Positions 8,255 through 16,655 of a stretch of 42,501 bases of DNA are shown piece by piece; within the stretch, counting starts at the first letter, position 1, and every line of letters begins with the position of its first letter. This DNA is from DATNPH01 sp036703315 (GTDB taxonomy: Bacteria; Cyanobacteriota; Cyanobacteriia; Cyanobacteriales; Coleofasciculaceae). The stretch is taken from assembly GCA_036703315.1 (NCBI GenBank), contig DATNPH010000200.1, positions 1-42,501 of the forward strand, written 5' to 3'. Under the pieces are notes generated by a model that was given only the letters and a program-made list of their open reading frames with translations, was not told where the DNA came from and did no database searches. The position numbers and the translations under genes were made by a program.

Positions 8255-9067
8255 TCAAACAAAGACTCGGTGTTGTAAAGAGGGCATTTGGCGTCGGACT
8301 TGTTCCAGGCGAACCGGATCAATTTCGGCGATCGCAACTCCGGGTGTATCTCCAGCATCTGCTAGGATGATCCCCCAAGGGTCGATAATCATCGCATGAC
8401 CGTGACTTTGACGCATGGCATAATGACGCCCTGTTTGTGCGGGAGCAATGACATAACAGGTATTTTCAATGGCTCTAGCTTGGAGGAGAACTTGCCAGTG
8501 GTCTTTGCCTGTGTAAGCGGTAAAAGCAGCTGGGACAAACAAAATGTCAGCGCCCTTATAGGCTAAATGTCGGTAAAGTTCCGGGAAGCGAACGTCATAG
8601 CATACGGAAAGTCCTAAACTACCCAGTTGCTCCGAGGGATAGACAGGCGGCAGTTGAGCCCCAGGCATCACCGTGCTGGATTCTTGATAAGTGTTGCCAT
8701 CAGGCACGTTCACATCAAACAAATGGACTTTTTGGTAACGAGCAAGTTCGGTGCCGCTAGGGTCAATCAGCAGGGCGGTATTGTAGACTTTGGTGCTGTT
8801 GACAGGAACAGGAAAGCCGCCGCCCAGGATGGTTACCTGAAAGCGCTGTGCCATCGTTTTGAGGAATTTCTCACTCTGTTGAGCGATCGCCTCGGCTTGA
8901 GCAATTTTTTCTTTCTCGGTACCCAGGAAGGAGAAATTTTCGGGTAAGCTGACAAGCTCTGCGCCCTGGCGCACGGCAAGTTCTATGAGTTCTTCCGCCT
9001 CAACTAGGTTTTGTTCCAAGTCAGGCTGGCTGGTCATCTGAATTGCTGCGGCAAGATAGGACTTCAT
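8255..9067 (-). CDS. Carbon-nitrogen hydrolase, Nit1/Nit2-like (deaminated glutathione amidase or omega-amidase type)
   Basis: The 270-residue nitrilase-superfamily amidase carries the Glu-Lys-Cys triad: Glu43 in LPENF, Lys113 in YQKVHLFD and Cys156 in SVCYDVRFPELYR. The CYDxRFPELYR signature fits the Nit1-like branch, whose members hydrolyse amides such as deaminated glutathione as metabolite repair. I chose the ATG at 9067 (MKSYLAAAIQ) because the family starts there. The frame stays open to a TTG at 9109, which would add 14 residues with no recognisable sequence. The enzyme is cytoplasmic. The downstream gap has no minus-strand terminator of note. Confidence 0.88.
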   Translation of the reverse strand: MKSYLAAAIQMTSQPDLEQNLVEAEELIELAVRQGAELVSLPENFSFLGTEKEKIAQAEAIAQQSEKFLKTMAQRFQVTILGGGFPVPVNSTKVYNTALLIDPSGTELARYQKVHLFDVNVPDGNTYQESSTVMPGAQLPPVYPSEQLGSLGLSVCYDVRFPELYRHLAYKGADILFVPAAFTAYTGKDHWQVLLQARAIENTCYVIAPAQTGRHYAMRQSHGHAMIIDPWGIILADAGDTPGVAIAEIDPVRLEQVRRQMPSLQHRVFV

Positions 9068-9467
9068 TGGTACTGCGGGACGGACAATTATATCGCTGAG
9101 TTTTGGCAACTATACCAGGCAAAGCCGCTAAAGGCTATACCAGGCTTGAAAAAGCAGAGCGCTCAGTTCGCTCTTACCTCTATCCTTACTTAGTCTTAAT
9201 AAAGCCAGACAAATGAGAAACAATACTCTTCTATACTAAAGCTTACAATAAGTAGGAACGCTTATTGTGAACCTAAAAGAATCATGGTAAAAGAGCCTTT
9301 ATACAGCTGTATGACGCCTGTATGACGCTTGTATGGCGTTTTCAGGACTTTTCTATCCTAGTTAGTTCTTTAGTGCATACCGTGTTCAAAACGTTGATCC
9401 AACTTTAGGCAGAGAATATTGCCCTACCCTATTATGTAGACTTCCCATAAAGCCACAAAAAATTAAA
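9068..9467. other. Intergenic region upstream of the hydrolase, with periodic repeats
   Basis: No gene is visible. There is an 8-bp inverted repeat (ACAATAAG at 9245-9252 with CTTATTGT at 9261-9268) and three head-to-tail 11-bp units at 9308-9340. Both look like protein-binding sites. Confidence 0.4.
9308..9340 (+). promoter_or_regulatory. Three tandem 11-bp direct repeats (possible response-regulator site)
   Basis: The units TGTATGACGCC, TGTATGACGCT and TGTATGGCGTT follow without gaps. An 11-bp period places each on the same DNA face, as in binding sites of OmpR/PhoB-family regulators. Known cyanobacterial Pho boxes have a different core, so the regulator is unknown. Confidence 0.4.
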
Positions 9468-9660
9468 CTCTTGTTCGGTCGATGGTGTGTAGAAATGTAA
9501 AGGAGACATGACATCTGTTTCACTATCCGGATAGTGAAACAAAGCTTAAGTGGGTGCGTCGATACTGGTACTGAACGAACAAGAGCAGACTAAAGTCAAC
9601 CGAAGGCTGAAAGCCTGTTCTCAGGACGGTTCTCCACGGTGGATTGAGTTGAGTTAGAAC
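9468..9660 (+). promoter_or_regulatory. Structured leader upstream of the small protein at 9704
   Basis: CTCTTGTTCG (9468-9477) is complementary to CGAACAAGAG (9576-9585) and encloses a perfect 24-bp palindrome at 9517-9540 centred on ATCCGGAT. Downstream, AGGCTGAAAGCCT forms a small hairpin inside an AACCG/CGGTT stem (about 9598-9633). Nested stems within 250 bp of a start codon suggest a folded 5' leader or an independent RNA. Confidence 0.4.
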
Positions 9661-9703
9661 TTTTGTCGTGCCTTTATCTACCAACTAAGGGAGGAAATAA
9701 GTG

Positions 9704-9943
9704 ATGAGTTTAATCCGTGAAATTGTTAAGCAAACCTTGAAAAATGGTTATCTGACGCTAGAAGCAGAAGATCAGTTGCGCCAGCTTTTATTAACGAAGT
9801 ACGACTGGGAAGACTTTAAGGCTTTCATTACATTACAGCAAGAAGCAATGGAGGGTAGAGTGAGGCAAGAGTCTCGTGAGCTATTGCAATCTAGGCAACT
9901 CTCCTGCGGTAGTCTCAAAGAAAAAGTAGCGATCGCCTCTTAA
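9704..9943 (+). CDS. Small conserved-looking hypothetical protein
   Basis: The 79-residue protein (MSLIREIVKQTLKNGYLTLE...) looks soluble and mostly helical, with the pattern LTxEAEDQLRQLLxxKYxxEDFKAFxxLQ that I associate with small cyanobacterial proteins of unknown function. A good ribosome-binding site, GGGAGG at 9689-9694, precedes both a GTG at 9701 and the ATG at 9704; I prefer the ATG. It stands alone behind a long, apparently structured leader. No function can be assigned. Confidence 0.7.
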   Translation: MSLIREIVKQTLKNGYLTLEAEDQLRQLLLTKYDWEDFKAFITLQQEAMEGRVRQESRELLQSRQLSCGSLKEKVAIAS

Positions 9944-10532
9944 ACAAAACCCGTGGTGTGATGTCACATGCGTGGGAAACTAAAGCAGAGCTTCAAAGAA
10001 ACGTTAGCGAAGCGGCTCCCTTTGAGAGCAAGAGATCTGAGATGCGTAAGTTCGCGATGTTTACATGAACTCTGTGGCTTCTAGTTAGCCTAGTGATCAA
10101 TAACTCTAACCAACTGCCTGTGCTAATGCTCCGCTACGCTAACCGCATAACAAGGCAGGAAGCAGAGATCTGAATCGATAAGAACACACAGGACATACAA
10201 GAGCGCAAATTTCTAAAAGCCTGGGTTTCTCTTCGAGCGTAAGAATTAACACAGAGCAACTGTGTAATCGAAGCTTGACAAACAAACAGAAATTTGGAGT
10301 CGCTGCTTAAAATGTAAAGTATGAGTAAAAGCAGGGTGTAGAAAACACTGAAGTCCATCATTTACCCAGCAGTGCTAGACAACGGCTATTTCCTATTACT
10401 TGAATGAAGATGTACCAGTAATCCTCGTTAGCTAGGAAAGAGCAGCGGATTCATAGCAGATCGACTAGCCGAATGTGGGAAACTAGACGGCATTACCCTT
10501 ACAGTTGAGTAAATCTCTTCTAAACTCTAGCT
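9944..10532. other. Intergenic region with cyanobacterial repeat fragments
   Basis: No convincing gene. It contains two fragments of the widespread cyanobacterial interspersed sequence: GTTAGCGAAGCGGCTCCC near 10003-10020 and GCTCCGCTACGCTAAC near 10128-10143. No clear promoter for the downstream marC-type gene could be fixed. Confidence 0.4.
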
Positions 10533-11126
10533 GTGGATATCTCTATCTTTATCAAAACCTTTGTTGCTCTCTTTGTCTTGGTAGATGCCTTAGGAAATTT
10601 ACCCCTTGTTTTAGTTCTGACAAAGGGCATGGAACCCGAGCAAAGACACAGTGTGGTAGATCGAGCTAGTGTTGTGGCGACCGCTGTGCTGCTGGCATTC
10701 GCTTTTGCTGGTCAATGGGTTTTGAAGTACATGGACATCAGTATGGGGTCTTTGCGGGTAGCTGGGGGACTGCTTCTGCTCATAATTGCTTTACGCATGC
10801 TAGAGGGAGAACTCGATACACCAGTCATCGAGCAGGGGCGGGATGTAGCGATTACTCCACTGGCTTTGCCCTTATTAGCTGGACCAGGAACACTCACTAC
10901 AGTAATGCTATTGATGTCGGAATCTCCTAATGCTCACATAAGCGTTGTGCTTGGTATTGTATCGGCTATGTTGGTGAGCTGGTTGATTGTGCGTCAGGCA
11001 AGCCGCATTGATCCATTGCTTGGTCCGGAAGGCGCGATAATCATTACCAAACTTCTAGGTTTCTTGCTTGCAGCACTGGCAGTAGAAATCGGCAGTGCTG
11101 GTATTCGTGAACTATTTCTCAGTTGA
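10533..11126 (+). CDS. MarC-family integral membrane protein
   Basis: The 197-residue protein has about six hydrophobic helices and the MarC/UPF0056 hallmarks LVDALGNLPL near the N-terminus and PLLAGPGTLTTVM in the middle. The family is found in many bacteria; despite its name (multiple antibiotic resistance locus) its transport role is unproven. Translation begins at GTG 10533; no ATG is available in the correct place. The last 69 bp, including the stop codon, and the next 6 bp are copied in tandem immediately downstream (11056-11209), leaving a silent extra 3' end. Confidence 0.88.
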   Translation: MDISIFIKTFVALFVLVDALGNLPLVLVLTKGMEPEQRHSVVDRASVVATAVLLAFAFAGQWVLKYMDISMGSLRVAGGLLLLIIALRMLEGELDTPVIEQGRDVAITPLALPLLAGPGTLTTVMLLMSESPNAHISVVLGIVSAMLVSWLIVRQASRIDPLLGPEGAIIITKLLGFLLAALAVEIGSAGIRELFLS

Positions 11127-11209
11127 TAGGTATAGGTTTCTTGCTTGCAGCACTGGCAGTAGAAATCGGCAGTGCTGGTATTCGTGAACTGTTTCTCAGT
11201 TGATAGGTA
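11056..11209 (+). repeat. 77-bp tandem duplication of the marC-type 3' end
   Basis: Unit 1 (11056-11132) and unit 2 (11133-11209) are identical except for A11114 against G11191. Unit 1 contains the gene's stop TGA at 11124-11126, so the second copy is not translated as part of the main frame. The near identity points to a recent event. Confidence 0.92.
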
Positions 11210-11252
11210 CCGGAGTTCGTAAGTTAGTTAGGGCAGCTAAGACGATGAGTAT

Positions 11253-12041
11253 TCAAGTAGACCCGATATGACTCTGGCAAAACTTTAATGCTACAGAGAA
11301 ATCGCTGGTTTGCTGGGGATACTCAACAACTGGGCGGGCAATTACTATCAGTGGAATGCCTAACTCGGCTGCAACGGATTGCTTGATATCTTCTCCTCCA
11401 GCAACGCCAGAAGCTTTTGTTACTACCAGCGAGATGTCCCAGTGACGCCAGAGTACCTTTTCCAACTCAGCGCTTACAGGAGGACGCAAGGCTATTACCC
11501 GATCTGAACTAAATCCAGCGGCTATAGCGGCTTCCAGGGACGTGACAGCTGGGAGAATTCGGGCAAATAGGGTTGAGCGGTCTTGCCAGCTACGGAACAG
11601 GGATAACGCTTTGTAACCGACAGTGAGAAGTACCCTCTGTTTGTAAAGATAGTTACCAGCTAGAAGGGTTCCAAAGCTGTCAAGCGAAATTACTTGTGAG
11701 GTGTTGGCTTGAACATCAACGACTGGGCGTTCGAAGCGTAAGTAGGGAATTTTCTGTGCGGTTGCTGCCTCGATCGCCATCTTTGAAATTTCCACAGCAT
11801 AAGGATGGGAGGCATCTAAAATAGCGACTATTTGCTGCTCGTGCAAAAACTGCTTTAACTGATCAGCATCCAGACGCCCTACCTGAATCCCTAATGTTGG
11901 CATCTTGGGATAAAGCGTTTCGGCTGCCGCTGTTGTCACAGTTACACTACAGGGCAGCTCAAGTAAGGCGATCGCCTGAGCCAACATGGCACTCTCAGTC
12001 GTACCACCTATCAGCCACAGGCGTCCACCAATGCCTAGCAA
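11253..12041 (-). CDS. cobK: Precorrin-6A (cobalt-precorrin-6A) reductase
   Basis: This 262-residue enzyme of corrin ring synthesis reduces precorrin-6A or its cobalt form with NADPH during cobalamin (pseudocobalamin in many cyanobacteria) production. The N-terminal LWLIGGTTES nucleotide-binding loop, ILDASHPYAVEIS, YLRFERP and the VTKASGVAGG(E)D segment near the C-terminus are CobK/CbiJ hallmarks. The start is TTG at 12041, since no ATG or GTG lies in frame before the conserved GG-TTES loop. The small membrane-protein gene lies 34 bp upstream and may share its transcript. No B12 riboswitch is visible in front. Confidence 0.9.
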   Translation of the reverse strand: MLGIGGRLWLIGGTTESAMLAQAIALLELPCSVTVTTAAAETLYPKMPTLGIQVGRLDADQLKQFLHEQQIVAILDASHPYAVEISKMAIEAATAQKIPYLRFERPVVDVQANTSQVISLDSFGTLLAGNYLYKQRVLLTVGYKALSLFRSWQDRSTLFARILPAVTSLEAAIAAGFSSDRVIALRPPVSAELEKVLWRHWDISLVVTKASGVAGGEDIKQSVAAELGIPLIVIARPVVEYPQQTSDFSVALKFCQSHIGST

Positions 12042-12075
12042 TGCCTACTCACCGCTCAAAGCTACCTGTTAATTC

Positions 12076-12264
12076 TTAACCCTTCAAAGCTTTAGTAAAG
12101 TTTTTGCGATAGGAGGAATTAACAATGATCAACGCTGGCCATAACAATGCCAAAGAAACTCGGTTGGGCAAACTGCGGGAGAAGTTAGTCCGCTCAAACC
12201 CTTTCCAGAATTTCCACACCCCGTACCCATAGATCCCTAACAAAATCAAAATAGCTAAATTCAT
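12076..12264 (-). CDS. Small membrane protein, unknown function
   Basis: The 62-residue protein has an N-terminal hydrophobic helix (AILILLGIYGYGVWKFW), an ERTNFSRSLPNR segment and a second hydrophobic stretch (VSLALLWPALIIV) ending in a basic tail. The composition and the phrase GFERTNFxRSLPNR look like a conserved cyanobacterial small protein, although I know no function. It ends 34 bp before cobK. Confidence 0.65.
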   Translation of the reverse strand: MNLAILILLGIYGYGVWKFWKGFERTNFSRSLPNRVSLALLWPALIIVNSSYRKNFTKALKG

Positions 12265-12779
12265 TTAATCAACCCCCATAATGACTGACTCGGTTCACTT
12301 TGTTGAAGCAGGCGACAGTCAATTTCCGCATGTCTACAAAACTACCTGGCTTGAAAGGCTCCCCTGACGGCAACGTACAGCAAAAGCCCTTGGGAGTGTA
12401 GGGCAATTTCCGGAATTGATTCCTACTACAGGTCAAAGTAGCATTAGATCCAGTTCTAGTCTATCTTTTGCTCAGTGGTAGCGTCACGCGTATGAGAAAG
12501 CGGCTTTTCACATTTTGGCTAGCTCCTACCTTACGCGCTTTCTTTGTGCTGCTACGTAAAATTCAATCCTTCAATACGGTGGCTGAGAACCGATGTAAGC
12601 CATGAATTTACAACGCGTCTTTAGCCATAGCAAACAAATTACCTTTTGTCAAATCAATTCTCTTCTTGGGGAGGATACCGCAAATTTCACGATCATAGGA
12701 GACTATTAGAAGTAGGTAACGGAACGTAAACATACGAAACCACACCGTAAAGCGCGCAACAGCGCAATTAGGAGGACTT
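12265..12779. other. Intergenic leader region of the mannose-1-phosphate guanylyltransferase gene
   Basis: No gene is supported. The last bases carry a strong ribosome-binding site (AGGAGG at about 12770-12775) for the ATG at 12780. A short GC-rich palindrome GCGC-GCAACA-GCGC lies just before it. Nothing else is recognised. Confidence 0.5.
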
Positions 12780-15320
12780 ATGCGAGCAGTGCTGATGGCT
12801 GGCGGTTCGGGGACACGTCTACGGCCGCTGACGTGCGATCTTCCCAAGCCGATGGTCCCGATTCTTAATCGACCTATCGCTGAACACATTATCAATTTGC
12901 TCAAGCGACATCAGATTACCGAGATTGTTGCAACATTGCACTATCTCCCAGATGTCATGCGAGACTACTTCCAAGACGGCAGTGACTTTGGCGTACAAAT
13001 GACATATGCCGTGGAGGAAGACCAGCCGCTGGGTACTGCAGGTTGTGTCAAAAACATTGCGGAATTATTGGATGACACGTTTTTAGTGATTAGTGGCGAC
13101 AGTATCACTGATTTTGATTTGAGCGCCGCCATTGAATTTCATAAAAGCAACAAATCGAAAGCAACACTGGTTCTGACCCGCGTTCCCAATCCGGTTGAGT
13201 TTGGGGTCGTGATTACGGATGAACAAATGCGCATTCGGCGGTTCTTAGAAAAACCTTCGACAAGCGAAATTTTTTCCGATACGGTTAACACTGGCACTTA
13301 TATTCTGGAACCATCAGTTTTAGATTATCTGCCAGTTAATGAGGAATGTGACTTCTCAAAAGACCTGTTCCCCTTGTTGCTGAAAAAAGATGAGCCAATG
13401 TACGGTTACATTGCAGAGGGGTACTGGTGTGATGTAGGTCACTTGGATGCCTACCGCGAAGCGCAGTACGATGCTTTGCACCAAAAGGTACAGTTGGACT
13501 ATGCTTACGAGGAACAGAAGTCGGGATTGTGGATCGGTAAGAACACGTTCATTGACCCCACGGCTAAGCTGGAAAGTCCAGTACTAATTGGCAGCAACTG
13601 CCGCATTGGTCCACGGGTAACTATCGAAGCGGGTACAGTAATTGGTGATAATGTTACTGTCGCTGCCGATGCTGACCTGAAGCGACCGATTCTCTGGAAT
13701 GGCGCAATTATTGGTGAGGAAGCTCATCTTAGTGCCTGTGTAATTTGCCGAGGAACTCGGGTAGATCGTCGCGCTCATGTGTTGGAAGGTGCTGTAGTTG
13801 GTTCGCTTTCAACCGTTGGAGAAGAAGCGCAAGTTAGTCCCACTGTACGCGTCTGGCCGAGCAAGAGAATTGAATCGGGTGCCACGTTAAATATCAACCT
13901 AATTTGGGGAAACACCGCTCAACGCAATCTTTTCGGTCAGCGTGGCGTTCAAGGGTTGGCAAATATTGACATTACCCCAGAATTTGCTGTTAAGTTAGGA
14001 GCCGCTTATGGTTCTACCTTAAAGCCAGGTACGCAGGTGGCGATATCCCGTGACCAACGCAGTATTTCCCGGATGGTTTCACGGGCTTTAATTGCGGGTT
14101 TAATGTCTGTCGGGGTCAATATTCAGAACCTGGAAGCCACGTCAATTCCTGTAGCTCGCCTAGTGACACCAACTCTTTCAGTTGTTGGGGGAATCCATGT
14201 GCGAGTACATCCAGACCGACAGGACTACATTCTCATAGAAATTTTTGACTCCAAGGGAATTAATATTTCCAAGGGGCAAGAGAAGAAAATTGAGGGAGCT
14301 TATTTTAAGGAGGATTTGCGGCGATCGCAAATTCATGAAATTGGTAATGTCGGCTATCCCAGCCAAGTGCTGGATCTCTACAGCATCGGCTTTGAGAAGA
14401 ATCTGAACATTGAAGCCATTCGCCACAGCAGCTCTAAGGTAGTCATTGACTACGCTTACTCAGTTTCAGGTGCGGTACTACCGATACTGTTGGCGAAGTT
14501 TGGTTGTGATGCTGTAGTCCTCAATGCCAGTTTGCACCAAACTTCACTCTCAAACTATGAACGAGAGGGATTGCTAACTCAGTTGGGTCATGTGGTAGAG
14601 GCACTGAAAGCTAATTTTGGCGTGCAGGTGGCAGCGAATGGCGAACAACTGACTTTAGTGGATGAATCGGGAATCCCGATTCGGGGCGAGCTGTTGACGG
14701 CGCTGATGACGAGCGTCATGCTGACGGCTTATCCCAGAAGTACCGTGGTGGTACCGGTGCATGCATCTAGTGCAGTGGAGCGAATTGCCCGACTGCATGA
14801 TGGCAAGGTAATTCGCACCAAAGCCAATCCCACGGCGTTGATGGAGGCATCTCAGACGAATCCCAATGTAGTATTGGCAGGCAGTGGGGAAATGGGCTTT
14901 ATTTTCCCGCAGCTTCATCCAGGATTTGATGCGATGTTCTGTATCGCGAAGTTGATCGAGATGCTGACGGTACAGGAGCGATCGCTTGCTCAAATTCGCA
15001 CCGATCTCCCTCGCGTTTGCCACAAAACCTACACGGTTCGTTGCCCTTGGACCGTCAAGGGATCGCTCATGCGTCATCTTGTGGAAACTCATTCCAGTGA
15101 AAACTTGGAGTTGGTCGATGGAGTGAAGATTGTAGACCTCTACACGGACAATTGGGTGTTAATTCTACCCGATGCTGGAGAGCCTCTGGTGCATATATTT
15201 GCCAATAGTGAGGATCGGGATTGGGTTGATGACAGCCTGCGGAAGTATCGCAGCTACGTCCAGGATTTTGTTGAACACGAGCATGGTGTAGAAGCTCCTA
15301 GAGCTGAAGCATTGTTATAA
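12780..15320 (+). CDS. Mannose-1-phosphate guanylyltransferase fused to a degenerate phosphomannomutase-like domain
   Basis: The 846-residue protein makes GDP-mannose for polysaccharides and glycoconjugates. Residues 1-235 are a nucleotidyltransferase with the GGSGTRLRP loop (8-16), EEDQPLGTAG and a VISGDSITD metal site. Residues 250-375 are hexapeptide left-handed beta helix turns (IGSNCRIGPRVTIEAG). From 395 to 835 the fold follows alpha-D-phosphohexomutases, but the signature loops are lost. GGIHVRVHPDRQD (470-482) stands where TASHNP carries the catalytic Ser. VQVAANGEQL (615-624) stands where DGDxDR binds metal. GSGEMGF (701-707) stands where GExSGH binds sugar. LPDAGEP (796-802) stands where RxSGTEP binds phosphate. 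The mutase part is therefore probably non-catalytic. AGGAGG precedes the ATG with good spacing. Confidence 0.9.
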   Translation: MRAVLMAGGSGTRLRPLTCDLPKPMVPILNRPIAEHIINLLKRHQITEIVATLHYLPDVMRDYFQDGSDFGVQMTYAVEEDQPLGTAGCVKNIAELLDDTFLVISGDSITDFDLSAAIEFHKSNKSKATLVLTRVPNPVEFGVVITDEQMRIRRFLEKPSTSEIFSDTVNTGTYILEPSVLDYLPVNEECDFSKDLFPLLLKKDEPMYGYIAEGYWCDVGHLDAYREAQYDALHQKVQLDYAYEEQKSGLWIGKNTFIDPTAKLESPVLIGSNCRIGPRVTIEAGTVIGDNVTVAADADLKRPILWNGAIIGEEAHLSACVICRGTRVDRRAHVLEGAVVGSLSTVGEEAQVSPTVRVWPSKRIESGATLNINLIWGNTAQRNLFGQRGVQGLANIDITPEFAVKLGAAYGSTLKPGTQVAISRDQRSISRMVSRALIAGLMSVGVNIQNLEATSIPVARLVTPTLSVVGGIHVRVHPDRQDYILIEIFDSKGINISKGQEKKIEGAYFKEDLRRSQIHEIGNVGYPSQVLDLYSIGFEKNLNIEAIRHSSSKVVIDYAYSVSGAVLPILLAKFGCDAVVLNASLHQTSLSNYEREGLLTQLGHVVEALKANFGVQVAANGEQLTLVDESGIPIRGELLTALMTSVMLTAYPRSTVVVPVHASSAVERIARLHDGKVIRTKANPTALMEASQTNPNVVLAGSGEMGFIFPQLHPGFDAMFCIAKLIEMLTVQERSLAQIRTDLPRVCHKTYTVRCPWTVKGSLMRHLVETHSSENLELVDGVKIVDLYTDNWVLILPDAGEPLVHIFANSEDRDWVDDSLRKYRSYVQDFVEHEHGVEAPRAEALL

Positions 15321-15326
15321 AAGGAT

Positions 15327-15515
15327 TTGAAGAAGGCAGAGGGCAGAAGAAGGAAGGCAGAAGGGGGGAGTGTCAGGGGGATTGTTTCCCCCAGTCACTC
15401 CCAGCCACTGAATACCTTCAGTGGGGGATTGTAACCCTTGATCCAAATCCTTCGCCAGAAACCTTGGTGAAGAAGGCAGAAGGATTTTCCTTCTGCCTTC
15501 TTCCCTTTGCATAAG
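15327..15515 (+). repeat. Dispersed intergenic repeat, copy 2
   Basis: In the opposite orientation to copy 1 at 5290-5508, it shares GAAGGCAGAGGGCAGAAGAA, the GGGGGAGTGTCAGGGGG core, CACTCCCAGCCACTGAA and GTGGGGGATTGT. The right part ends in a self-complementary AAGGCAGAAGGA-TTT-TCCTTCTGCCTT hairpin. It directly follows the mannose-1-phosphate guanylyltransferase gene and cuts off the transposase relic on its right. Confidence 0.8.
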
Positions 15516-16243
15516 AGCCTTTCTTGCTAAAGGTATTTCTTCTCGATGATTTCCTTGAGCATCAATTATTACTTGGCGGTTTTTTGCCACTCCTGCTCAA
15601 TACTTGAGCTGCCTTTTTTCCAGTTCAAGCACAAAGGCTGTGTTATTTCGATAGCCTTCATCTATCAGCACCAGTCCGGGTCGATATCCTCTCGCTAAAC
15701 GGGGCTCAATTAAACTTAACGCTAACTCCGGCTTCTTCTTAATTTCTGCGTCTTTGTTTCCTTAGGGCAAACAACTGGCATGTTGATATAACTCTATATC
15801 TCAGGGCAAACTTTGGGCACCCTCATATAGATGAGTGGTTACTTCCACTATGGCGTTATCGGTTTTTCCGCTTTTCCAATGTATTGCCGTCCTATTCCCT
15901 GCTTAAAATTGCCACTGTTGCTATGACCTGACTTATCAATGATTAGGCTAAATTCCCGACTGATGAGGGTTTTTGAACACTGATTGATCACTATCACTCG
16001 GCGCTGATTCACCTGTTGTGACTCCCAAGGGGCTTGTGTCCAAAAGTGCTGTAATCTGTGCTACGTCACTCCTTGCGCGTTATTCGCCATTTGAGAGCGG
16101 TTTTTGGGTTCGCTTTCCCCAATTAATCCCGCTATATAGTTTCTACACTCCCGTTTTTGAGCAAGATGTTTTAAGACATCATCGAATCGATGGCACCATC
16201 TGTCAAAGCAAGCGGGCATAGCGGCGGGAGGAGTCTGTTTCAT
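15515..16243 (-). pseudogene. Decayed IS701-family transposase
   Basis: On the minus strand the start MKQTPPAAMPACFDRWC and QKRECRNYIAGLIGESEPKN match IS701-like DDE transposases of cyanobacteria. A stop at 16061-16063 interrupts it. Further pieces appear in shifting frames: ISREFSLIIDKSGHSNSG, GIGRQYIGKAEKP (near 15860-15960), then LIEPRLARGYRPGLVLIDEG and KNRQVIIDAQGNHREEIPLA (up to 15515). Several frameshifts and stops separate them. The C-terminal third is missing, replaced by the dispersed repeat. It cannot produce an active enzyme. Confidence 0.8.
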
Positions 16244-16655
16244 CCCCCAATCCTCAATGTAGAATGTCTGCTACCTCAGCCTTCTACTTATATCCGCTCT
16301 TAATTTTCGTTTAAGTCCCGCTAACAACTGACCTATAACGGCGGTCGGGTGGTCGTTCCTCTCACCTCTGCTGTGCGACTAAGCTTTCCGACCGCCTTTT
16401 TGTGAAGCAAGAAAAAAACTTTTTTATCCTTTTTCCTCACTGGGCGGTTTGGTACACTTGTTCTATTATGGATAAGGACAACGTTGAAGCATTTCACGGA
16501 CTCCTTTGTCCTTTTTTTTTTACCTGCTATTCCCACGTATCAAAAAGCGTGTCCACTGTCTTCAACCGATTGCATCGTAATTAGATGTGATTAAGTAAGC
16601 AGTTGTGGTTTAAAAAAGAGTAGGCAGACACCAAAAGCTCTAGGAGACTTGAACT
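16244..16655. other. Intergenic region upstream of ssb
   Basis: It holds a GC-rich hairpin followed by a T-run (16340-16401) and the ssb leader. Short open frames on both strands have no recognisable sequence. Confidence 0.4.
16340..16401 (+). terminator. Possible terminator or short structured RNA
   Basis: GGCGGTCGG (16340-16348) pairs perfectly with CCGACCGCC (16388-16396), followed by TTTTTG. The loop of 39 nt is long for a simple terminator, so the element may be the 3' end of a small RNA. No plus-strand gene lies just upstream. Confidence 0.4.

Noticed and set aside
10134..10361. 75-codon minus-strand frame
   Set aside because: No recognisable sequence, no ribosome-binding site; overlaps interspersed-repeat fragments.
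12042..12300. Cobalamin riboswitch upstream of cobK
   Set aside because: No B12-box-like sequence; a small protein gene occupies the region.
16340..16401. Yfr1 small RNA
   Set aside because: The loop has TTCCTCTCACC but not the invariant ACTCCTCACAC core.
16402..16584. Short frames on both strands upstream of ssb
   Set aside because: Phe-rich, from T-runs next to the hairpin; no coding evidence.
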